The translations under genes were made by a program, and so were the position numbers. Of a stretch of DNA of 12,786 bases, positions 1-5,791 are shown one piece after another. Position 1 is the first letter of the stretch, and every line of letters starts with the position of its first letter. The stretch comes from Candidatus Hecatellales archaeon (lineage in GTDB: Archaea; Thermoproteota; Bathyarchaeia; Hecatellales; Hecatellaceae): NCBI GenBank assembly GCA_003662485.1, contig QMYD01000017.1, positions 1-12,786 of the forward strand, given 5' to 3'. The notes beneath the pieces were generated by a model that saw only the letters and a list, made by a program, of their open reading frames with translations, was not told the DNA's origin and made no database searches.

Positions 1-549
1 GCTGCAACCCCGGAGCAGGCTGCCTATGCTATAGAGCAGGGCCTTCGGGATGTAGGCTTAAAAACGGTTTACATGGGTCTACCCTGCCTTGAAACCCCCC
101 ACTTCTACGAGCTTGTAGGGAAATTTGGAGACTACGTGGTCTATGACTCGAGGTTTACGCCTCTCCTCCCCTACAAGGCTGTTGCAGCCAGGTTTGTGGA
201 GGCCTATAAGAAGAAGTTTGGAGAGCTTCCAAGCTTCATGGCACCTCTAACCTACGATATGGTTAAAATCGTATGCAAGGCTATAGAGGCTGCTGGAAGC
301 CTAGACAAGAAGGCGATTAGAGATGCGCTTGAAAAAATGGACATACCCGCAGACGACTTCCTAGCACCAATGCACAACAACAGGATTTCATGGGATGAAC
401 ACCACGAATCCCACATGGATTCCTTCGTAATCCAGCTACGCTGGGACGAGAAGGCTGGAAAGTTGAAGCCGTATATTGTCTGGGGCCCGCCAGAAGTTGC
501 CAAGCAGGCTAAGTTTGAGCTGCCCCCCTACTACGAGAAGCTCTCCTAA
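1..549 (+). CDS. Branched-chain amino acid type ABC transporter substrate-binding protein (LivK-like), C-terminal part
   Basis: The frame is open from the first base of the window and ends at TAA 547-549, so only about the last 182 residues are present. The start, signal peptide and N-terminal lobe lie upstream. The visible part fits the second lobe of type 1 periplasmic-binding-protein-fold receptors of the Leu/Ile/Val family: a TYDMVKIVCKAIEAAG segment followed by a 'KKAIRDALEKMD' helix is typical of LivK-like proteins. It ends with a proline- and tyrosine-rich tail (ELPPYYEKLS). The protein would act outside the membrane and deliver substrate to LivH/LivM, whose genes follow on the same strand after 52 bases. 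Family membership is clear. The actual ligand (branched-chain amino acids, amides, urea or aromatic acids) cannot be read from this fragment. Confidence 0.88.
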   Translation, partial: AATPEQAAYAIEQGLRDVGLKTVYMGLPCLETPHFYELVGKFGDYVVYDSRFTPLLPYKAVAARFVEAYKKKFGELPSFMAPLTYDMVKIVCKAIEAAGSLDKKAIRDALEKMDIPADDFLAPMHNNRISWDEHHESHMDSFVIQLRWDEKAGKLKPYIVWGPPEVAKQAKFELPPYYEKLS

Positions 550-601
550 CCCGTTCTCCCTCCCCCTTTTTAAACACTCAAATGAGCCCCTGTGAGGTCT
601 G

Positions 602-1474
602 ATGATAGGCGGCAGCATTATCATTCAGGTACTAGTTTGGGGAATAATTCTAGGCTGCATCTACGCCTTAGCTGCCTCAGGTTTCAGCCTGATTTTCGGC
701 GTCACCAAGGTGATTAATCTAGCTCATGGAGAACTCATCATGATAGGTGGCTATGTCAGCTTCTGGCTTGCTGTTCTCACAGGTTTGAATCCTTACCTCT
801 TCATCCCCCTCGCTGTGGCGGTATCCTCCGTTATCAGCATCGTGTTCTACTCGCTGGGCTTCCATAAGATCATGGGGGCTGAGAAGCTTCGTGAAGCCTT
901 CCTCGCCATAGGGTTCACCTACGTTATTGAAAACATGGCTGTGCTAATGTGGAAGGAGGATACCAGGGTGGTTCCAAGCCCCTACAGGCAGCAGTTCATT
1001 GTGGTGGGAGGCTTCAACCTTGGTGTGGATCAGCTCATAACCATAGCGGGCACAGCCATAGTTCTACTCGCCTTCTTCTTCTTCATCATGAAGACTAAGT
1101 GGGGGAAGATGGCTCGGGCGGTAAGCCAGAACAGGGAGGCAGCCATGATGATCGGTGTGAACGTGGTTAGAATTGACATGCTAACCTTCGCTGTAAGTGG
1201 AGCCATGGCTGGGGTTGGAGGAGCCCTTCTCGGGGTAATTTTATACTTAAACCCTTACATGGGCTTAGGCCTGACTATTATGGCCTTCACCATAGTGGTC
1301 TTTGGGGGGATGGGTAGCATCCTAGGCGCCGTTGTGGGTGCGATAATCCTTGGAATAGCCCAGCAGTACGCCGTCTTCTTCCTTGGAGGCGAGTGGAGCT
1401 ACGCAGTTGCCTTCGCTCTCCTAATCCTAATTCTGGTGTTGAGGCCTCAGGGACTGTTTGGTGGGGGTGGTTAA
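602..1474 (+). CDS. livH: Branched-chain amino acid ABC transporter permease LivH
   Basis: The product is 290 residues, the usual length for LivH permeases, and very hydrophobic with about eight apparent membrane segments. The N-terminal 'GFSLIFGVTKVINLAHGEL' stretch (about residues 26-45) is the LivH hallmark, equivalent to the GLTLIFGVMRVINFAHGE-type segment of the family. The C-terminal half carries the conserved glycine-rich 'GGMGSILGAVVGA' helix before 'LRPQGLFG'. LivH forms half of the membrane channel of a HAAT-type importer, paired with LivM. The ATG at 602 is preceded by a GAGGT ribosome binding site at about 593-598. It follows the livK-like gene by 52 bases and precedes livM by only 5 bases, so the three probably form one transcription unit. 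Confidence 0.95.
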   Translation: MIGGSIIIQVLVWGIILGCIYALAASGFSLIFGVTKVINLAHGELIMIGGYVSFWLAVLTGLNPYLFIPLAVAVSSVISIVFYSLGFHKIMGAEKLREAFLAIGFTYVIENMAVLMWKEDTRVVPSPYRQQFIVVGGFNLGVDQLITIAGTAIVLLAFFFFIMKTKWGKMARAVSQNREAAMMIGVNVVRIDMLTFAVSGAMAGVGGALLGVILYLNPYMGLGLTIMAFTIVVFGGMGSILGAVVGAIILGIAQQYAVFFLGGEWSYAVAFALLILILVLRPQGLFGGGG

Positions 1475-1479
1475 GGCCC

Positions 1480-2433
1480 TTGAATAGCAGACTTTTAAAA
1501 GCCAACGTGGCTGGGGTTCTCATCCTAGCCCTCATCCTCGCCTTCCTGCCATTGGTGGTGAAAGACCCATACATATTACACATTTTCGTGATGATCTTCT
1601 TTTACGCTGTGTATGCTTTGAGCTGGAATTTTCTAGCCCTCTCAGGCCAGCTTTCCCTAGGCCACGCCGCCTTTCTTGGTTTAGGCTGCTACACCACGGC
1701 GCTGGCAGTGAAGATGGGCTTCCCCCTAGGGGTGGCGGTTGCCTTTGCCCCCCTTATAGCTGGGCTTGCAGGCCTATTCCTAGGCGTGATCTGTGTGAGG
1801 CTTAGGGAGTGGTTTCTCGCCCTAGCCACCCTCGCCTTCTCCATCATTTTAGAGCCCATTTTCGGCTCTTGGGAGTTTGCTGGGAGGAGGGGTGGGATAC
1901 CCGTACCCTCCTTCTTCGGGCCTGGCAAATACCTTTTCATACAGGAGTACTATCTTTTCTTCGCCTTCTTCCTAGCCTCCTCCATAGTCCTATACTGGCT
2001 GTTGAAGGGGACTAGGCTTGGCGTAGCCTTCTCTGCCATAAGGCAAAACGAGTTTGAGGCGGAGCTTTCAGGAATTAATACCGTCCGCTACAAGCTGATA
2101 TGCTTCATTATCAGCGCCTTCTTCGCAGGGCTTGCTGGAGCCTTCTACGCCCAGTATGTTGGACGTATAACCCCGAAAATTTTCAGCCTTGACTACTCTC
2201 TCATGCCCGCTTTGATAGCCATCGTTGGAGGCTGCTATGTTAGCTGGGGGCCCATCATAGGCTCAGCCATCATAATGGTGCTATTTGAAGGGTTGAAGAT
2301 GGTGCCTCTCTACGGCATGTCTGTTGCCCGAATGATAATCATAGGCTTCCTCTTAATTCTGTTCGTAATTTTTGCACCTAGGGGTTTGGCTCCAATTATA
2401 AGCCGTCCAAGGTTTAGAAGAGGGAAAACATGA
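1480..2433 (+). CDS. livM: Branched-chain amino acid ABC transporter permease LivM
   Basis: From the TTG at 1480 the product is 317 residues with many hydrophobic segments. It contains the LivM signature around 'SWNFLALSGQLSLGHAAFLG' (about residues 43-62) and the 'GRITPKIFSLDYSLMPALI' and 'GPIIGSAIIMVLFEGLK' regions seen near the C-terminus of LivM. It ends in a short basic tail. The frame stays open upstream to 1393, but that would overlap livH by 82 bases and add a non-hydrophobic leader with no family likeness. The TTG at 1480 instead sits 5 bases after the livH stop, about 9 bases downstream of a GGGGGTGG stretch, and begins just before the first membrane helix. LivM partners LivH. The gene runs tail-to-tail into livF with 14 bases between. 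Confidence 0.93.
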   Translation: MNSRLLKANVAGVLILALILAFLPLVVKDPYILHIFVMIFFYAVYALSWNFLALSGQLSLGHAAFLGLGCYTTALAVKMGFPLGVAVAFAPLIAGLAGLFLGVICVRLREWFLALATLAFSIILEPIFGSWEFAGRRGGIPVPSFFGPGKYLFIQEYYLFFAFFLASSIVLYWLLKGTRLGVAFSAIRQNEFEAELSGINTVRYKLICFIISAFFAGLAGAFYAQYVGRITPKIFSLDYSLMPALIAIVGGCYVSWGPIIGSAIIMVLFEGLKMVPLYGMSVARMIIIGFLLILFVIFAPRGLAPIISRPRFRRGKT

Positions 2434-2447
2434 AGAGGGGTAAGCCG

Positions 2448-3152
2448 TTAAGCTCCTAGATAAGCTTTTCTAACTCTCTCATCTTTTAGAAACTTTTCCT
2501 TAGGCCCCTCCAGTGTTATCCTACCCTCTTCTATGAGGAGGGCTTTGCTGGCCATCTGCAGGGCGTCATAAACATTCTGCTCGGTTAAAAGTATGGTTAT
2601 CCCCTCAGCGTTAATACGCTTGATGGTTTCGAAGAGGGTTGAAACGACTGTAGGAGCCAAACCTGAAGAGGGCTCATCCAACATTAAAAGTTTAGGCCTA
2701 AGCATGAGGGTGTAGGCTATGGTTAGCATGCGCTGCTCCCCGCCGCTCAGGGTTCCAGCCCGCTGCTTCCTCCTCTCCTTCAACACGGGGAAAAGGTTGA
2801 AAACCATTTCGAGGGTTTCCTCAAACTTCGAGTAGTTTCCGCTCGCATGGGCGCTGACCTCAAGGTTTTCCATAACCGTGAGTTCAGGGAAGAGGCCTCC
2901 CCTCTCAGGAGCCAACGTCACACCCTTCCTCGCCACATGGTAGGCTGGAAGCCCACTAATCTTTTCCCCCTTGAAGTATATTTCGCCTGAGAAGGGTTTC
3001 ACGAGGCCTATAATCGTTTTGAGGAGGGTTGACTTTCCAGCACCATTCGGCCCCACAATGGTTACAAGCTCCCCCTCCTCCACGTTAAAGCTGATGTCCC
3101 ATAGGACTTGAAGCTTTCCATACCCAGAATTCAGATTCTTAACTTGAAGCAT
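2448..3152 (-). CDS. livF: Branched-chain amino acid ABC transporter ATP-binding protein LivF
   Basis: From the ATG at 3152 the product is 234 residues, normal for LivF. Visible motifs are Walker A GPNGAGKST (about 34-42), the LivF-typical 'APERGGLFPELTVMENL' Q-loop region (about 81-97), a full ABC signature LSGGE (135-139), Walker B LLMLDE (155-160) and the LivF-type switch 'TEQN' (about 190-193) with glutamine where most ABC proteins have histidine. The C-terminal 'AYLGA' is also family-typical. The frame could begin at ATG 3185, but that would overlap livG by 32 bases and add eleven unconserved residues. The ATG at 3152 lies 1 base after the livG stop, behind a GGAGGG about 12 bases upstream. 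It is co-transcribed after livG and should energise the LivH/LivM channel with LivG. Confidence 0.94.
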   Translation of the reverse strand: MLQVKNLNSGYGKLQVLWDISFNVEEGELVTIVGPNGAGKSTLLKTIIGLVKPFSGEIYFKGEKISGLPAYHVARKGVTLAPERGGLFPELTVMENLEVSAHASGNYSKFEETLEMVFNLFPVLKERRKQRAGTLSGGEQRMLTIAYTLMLRPKLLMLDEPSSGLAPTVVSTLFETIKRINAEGITILLTEQNVYDALQMASKALLIEEGRITLEGPKEKFLKDERVRKAYLGA

Positions 3153-3153
3153 G

Positions 3154-3900
3154 TTACGGCTGACCCTCCATCCTGAATTTTTCACCTAAATAAAGCTCTA
3201 TTACCTGCCGGTTTCTCATAACCTCCTGGGGTTTACCCTCAATAATCTTCTGGCCGCTTGAAAGCACTATAACCCTGTCGCAAACGCTGACCACAATTCT
3301 CATCACATGCTCGACGAGAAGTATGGTTATACCGTTTTCACGTATCTTCCTGATAAGCTCAATAGCCTTTTTGCTCTCGGTGGGGTTTAACCCCGTCGTA
3401 ACCTCGTCGAGCACGAGGAGTTCAGGATTGCTGGCTAGGGCTCTCGCAAGCTGAAGATATTTCAGGTCTAACGTGTTAAGGTTGGAGGCTGGCACATAAT
3501 ACTTGTCTCTAGGAAACCCTACGAACTCTAGGATTTTGAGGGCTCTATCCTCAGCCTCTTTTCCCTTCAAATCCTTCTGGAGGAAGAGCATGGGAAGTGT
3601 AATGTTTTCAACGGTTGAAAGCTCTGGGAAGGCGTGGGGTATCTGGAGGGTTCGACCTATCCCCTTCTCGCAGATTTGATGGGGTTTAAGCGCTGTAATA
3701 TCTTCGCCCTTAAACTTGATTTTACCCTTGTCAGGCTTGTAAACCCCGCATATCAGGTTTAGCAGCGTCGTCTTCCCAGCGCCGTTTGGACCTATTAAAC
3801 CCAGAATCTCCCCACGCTTCACAGTGAAGCTTACGTCTCTAACAGCCACAAGCCCGCCAAAGTGCTTCGTTACAAAGTCTACTTCAAGGATTGGCTCCAA
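3154..3900 (-). CDS. livG: Branched-chain amino acid ABC transporter ATP-binding protein LivG, with degenerate signature motif
   Basis: The product is 248 residues. It shows Walker A GPNGAGKTT (37-45), the Q-loop 'GRTLQIPHAFPELSTVENI' (Q86), Walker B LLVLDE (161-166, E166) with the following 'VTTGLNPTE', and switch histidine H198 in 'VEHVM'. This pattern and the 'RTLQ' and 'GLNPTE' segments identify LivG rather than LivF. The ABC signature is unusual. Where LivG proteins normally have a YGQQR-like stretch before the conserved ARALA, this one reads 'NLNTLDLKYLQLARALA' (140-156), with no signature glycine. The start is TTG at 3900, supported by a GGAGGAG about 9 bases upstream. It is the first gene of a minus-strand livG-livF pair and diverges from the racemase-family gene at 3997. 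Confidence 0.93.
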   Translation of the reverse strand: MEPILEVDFVTKHFGGLVAVRDVSFTVKRGEILGLIGPNGAGKTTLLNLICGVYKPDKGKIKFKGEDITALKPHQICEKGIGRTLQIPHAFPELSTVENITLPMLFLQKDLKGKEAEDRALKILEFVGFPRDKYYVPASNLNTLDLKYLQLARALASNPELLVLDEVTTGLNPTESKKAIELIRKIRENGITILLVEHVMRIVVSVCDRVIVLSSGQKIIEGKPQEVMRNRQVIELYLGEKFRMEGQP

Positions 3901-3996
3901 AATTTTTTCTCCTCCGAAGCTTGCACCCGCCCCATCTTAAATGCAACCATTAAAGATTTTAACTTTTCTTAGGGTAAAGTTTTCTTAAAGAGTTGT
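3901..3996. promoter_or_regulatory. Divergent promoter region between livG and the LarA-family gene
   Basis: This 96-base gap separates two divergently transcribed genes and must carry both start sites unless they lie inside the genes. The central part (about 3938-3990) is AT-rich, with several TATA-like stretches such as ATTAAAGATTTTAA at about 3949-3962, readable on both strands. The plus-strand gene has no good ribosome binding site here, so its transcript may have a very short leader. Exact boxes cannot be assigned by eye. Confidence 0.45.
3909..3915 (-). promoter_or_regulatory. Shine-Dalgarno site deciding the livG TTG start
   Basis: On the minus strand this reads GGAGGAG and ends about 8-9 bases before the TTG at 3900. 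It is a near-perfect complement to the archaeal 16S rRNA tail and is the main reason to accept the TTG as the start of livG. Confidence 0.7.
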
Positions 3997-5289
3997 TTGG
4001 AAAGATTGAGGGCCTTGAAGGCTGAAACGTTTATAAAGTATGGTGGGAGAACGCTGAGCTTCACCCTACCCAAAGGGTGGAGGCTCGTTAAGGTTGCAGT
4101 GCCTAGAGAGGAGCCTAAAGCCGTGGATGAACTGGAAGCCGTGAAAAGCAGCCTTCAAAACCCTGTTTCAGCCAGCCTTCAAAACATGGTTTTTCAGGGT
4201 GCAAGGGTAACCATAATAGTGGATGATAAGACTAGGCCAACTCCAACCCATAAAATTCTTCCCATTCTACTCGACAAGCTAAACTCGCTTGGGGTTTCCG
4301 ACCGAAACATTAAGATTGTGGTTGCATTAGGCCTTCACTCCGAAAATAGCTGGGAAGAATTGGAGAGGAAGCTGGGTGGGGAAGTCTTAAGTAGGGTTGA
4401 AGTTTACAACCATAACCCTAACTCCAACCTTTCCTATCTGGGTGAAACTAGTCGTGGCACGCCGGTTTACGTTAACAGGCATGTTGTGGAGGCTGATGTT
4501 AGGATAGGGGTTGGAAGTATTTCCCCCCATCCTGCTGCAGGCTACTCAGGGGGGCCGAAAATCATTCTGCCAGGGGTCTCAGGTAAAACCACCATCTACA
4601 AGAATCATTCCTTTTTCAGGGAGCCTTCAGCCGTCATTGGTAAGCTTGAGGGGAACCCCGTCTTCCTCGACGAGGTTGAGGCTGCACGCATGGCCAGACT
4701 AGACTTCATAGTGAACACGATTTTGGACTCCTCCGGTAGGATTATGAAGGTTTTCTCAGGAGATCCTGTTGAAGCCTTCAGGAGGGGGGTTTCCTTTTTC
4801 AAGGGCATCTACCAAGTGTCAGCGCCAGCCGTCGACGTTTCCATTGTTTCAAGCTACCCAGTCGACATAGACCTCTTCCAGTCTTTTAAGGCAGCTTTTG
4901 CAGCCAGTCTAACTACGAGGAGAGGTGGGGTAATAATTTTGGTCTCCCCATGCTCTGAAGGCGTTCGCAAGGAACACTACGAGACGGTTGCCGGCCTAGG
5001 CCTGCACAAGCTCAACTGCGAGGAGCTTTACAGGGCTGTGGAGGAAGGTAAACTGCCAGACTACGTTTTCGGCCTAGGCTACTATAAACTCCGCAAAATG
5101 ATTGAGGGTAAAAGAATGATTGTGGTAACGGATGGCATTCCAGGGAGAAAACTGGGTGAAATGGGCTTTGAGCACGCTAAAAACATTGAGGAAGCCTTTG
5201 AAATGGCCGGCTTCAGGGAAGCAGAAGTCTTAGTGGCGCCCTATGGAGCCAAAATCCTCCTGAAACCTGAAGGCGAAGGAGGCGACTAG
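3997..5289 (+). CDS. LarA-family nickel-pincer 2-hydroxyacid racemase/epimerase (DUF2088 type)
   Basis: The product is 430 residues, close to lactate racemase LarA (about 424). The known LarA active-site positions can be matched by spacing: H114 in 'ALGLH', H178 in 'SPHPAAGYSGGPK', K188 ten residues on, H204 in 'YKNHS' 26 after H178, and Q295/K298 in 'FQSFK'. 'DDKTRPTPTH' (76-85) matches the LarA DHTRPVPSH segment. In LarA these residues hold the nickel pincer nucleotide and the substrate, so the cofactor should be used here too. The substrate (lactate, malate or another 2-hydroxyacid) is unknown; LarA Tyr294 is Phe here. No larB, larC or larE is in the window. The start is taken at TTG 3997; TTGs at 4006 and 4015 are alternatives and none has a strong ribosome binding site. 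Its stop shares the CTAG at 5286-5289 with the opposing ferredoxin gene. Confidence 0.88.
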   Translation: MERLRALKAETFIKYGGRTLSFTLPKGWRLVKVAVPREEPKAVDELEAVKSSLQNPVSASLQNMVFQGARVTIIVDDKTRPTPTHKILPILLDKLNSLGVSDRNIKIVVALGLHSENSWEELERKLGGEVLSRVEVYNHNPNSNLSYLGETSRGTPVYVNRHVVEADVRIGVGSISPHPAAGYSGGPKIILPGVSGKTTIYKNHSFFREPSAVIGKLEGNPVFLDEVEAARMARLDFIVNTILDSSGRIMKVFSGDPVEAFRRGVSFFKGIYQVSAPAVDVSIVSSYPVDIDLFQSFKAAFAASLTTRRGGVIILVSPCSEGVRKEHYETVAGLGLHKLNCEELYRAVEEGKLPDYVFGLGYYKLRKMIEGKRMIVVTDGIPGRKLGEMGFEHAKNIEEAFEMAGFREAEVLVAPYGAKILLKPEGEGGD

Positions 5290-5780
5290 GTTTGGGGTGG
5301 AAGAGCCACCCTGATGGTTAGCTCAGCTATCCTTTTAACGGCTTCCCTCTTCTTTCTAAGCGTTGAATCCGTCACGGTTTCATACTGGATAGCCTGCCTG
5401 TAGCACACTTTGGCGCAGGCTGGGTCTCCCTCGCAGAGATTACAGGTTAGTATGCGTTTTCTTTCGGGGTCTAGGTGAATGCCTCCGAAGGGGCAGGCGT
5501 TAAAGCAGGCCTTACAGCCTATGCAGGCTTCCTCGTCCACAACCACCGCGCCAACACTGTTAATGCTGATAGCCTTAACTGGGCAGGCCTCCCTGCATAG
5601 TGGAGTGTAGCATTGCTGGCAGAGCATGGGAGCATATAGGCCTACCTCCTCCCACTTCATAACGTAAACCCTTGCCATCAAAGGTTTTACCGCTCCCTCC
5701 CTCACCTGGGAACAGGCAGCCTCGCAAGCCCTACAGCCCGAACACCTCTCAAAATCTATAACCAAAATCTTCTGCGCCAT
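5286..5780 (-). CDS. Four-cluster [4Fe-4S] ferredoxin-type electron-transfer subunit, probable partner of the adjacent aldehyde oxidoreductase
   Basis: The product is 164 residues and carries 16 cysteines in four groups: C13/16/19/23, C54/57/62/66, C86/89/92/96 and C113/116/122/126. The spacing matches the HycB/DmsB-like polyferredoxin fold that binds four [4Fe-4S] clusters. There is no signal peptide or membrane segment, so it should be cytoplasmic. It follows the oxidoreductase gene by 11 bases, with a GGAGGGAG site (5785-5792) that overlaps the upstream stop codon, so the two are surely co-transcribed and probably translationally coupled. Such small subunits accompany some AOR-family enzymes, for example AorA in Aromatoleum and the WorS partner of Pyrococcus WOR5. 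Its likely job is to carry electrons from the tungsten site to ferredoxin or another acceptor. The acceptor is not shown by the sequence. Confidence 0.9.
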   Translation of the reverse strand: MAQKILVIDFERCSGCRACEAACSQVREGAVKPLMARVYVMKWEEVGLYAPMLCQQCYTPLCREACPVKAISINSVGAVVVDEEACIGCKACFNACPFGGIHLDPERKRILTCNLCEGDPACAKVCYRQAIQYETVTDSTLRKKREAVKRIAELTIRVALPPQT

Positions 5781-5791
5781 GTTTCTCCCTC

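Noticed and set aside
550..601. A terminator in the livK-livH gap, suggested by CCCCCTTTTT at about 566-575.
   Set aside because: The T run is only five bases with no hairpin, and the downstream permease genes are expected to share the transcript; at most it could cause partial termination.
1393..1479. A longer livM starting at ATG 1393.
   Set aside because: It would overlap livH by 82 bases and add 29 residues with no resemblance to LivM; the TTG at 1480 follows the livH stop and leads directly into the first membrane helix.
3153..3185. A longer livF starting at ATG 3185.
   Set aside because: It overlaps livG by 32 bases and adds an unconserved leader, while ATG 3152 begins right before the conserved beta strand and has a usable GGAGGG.
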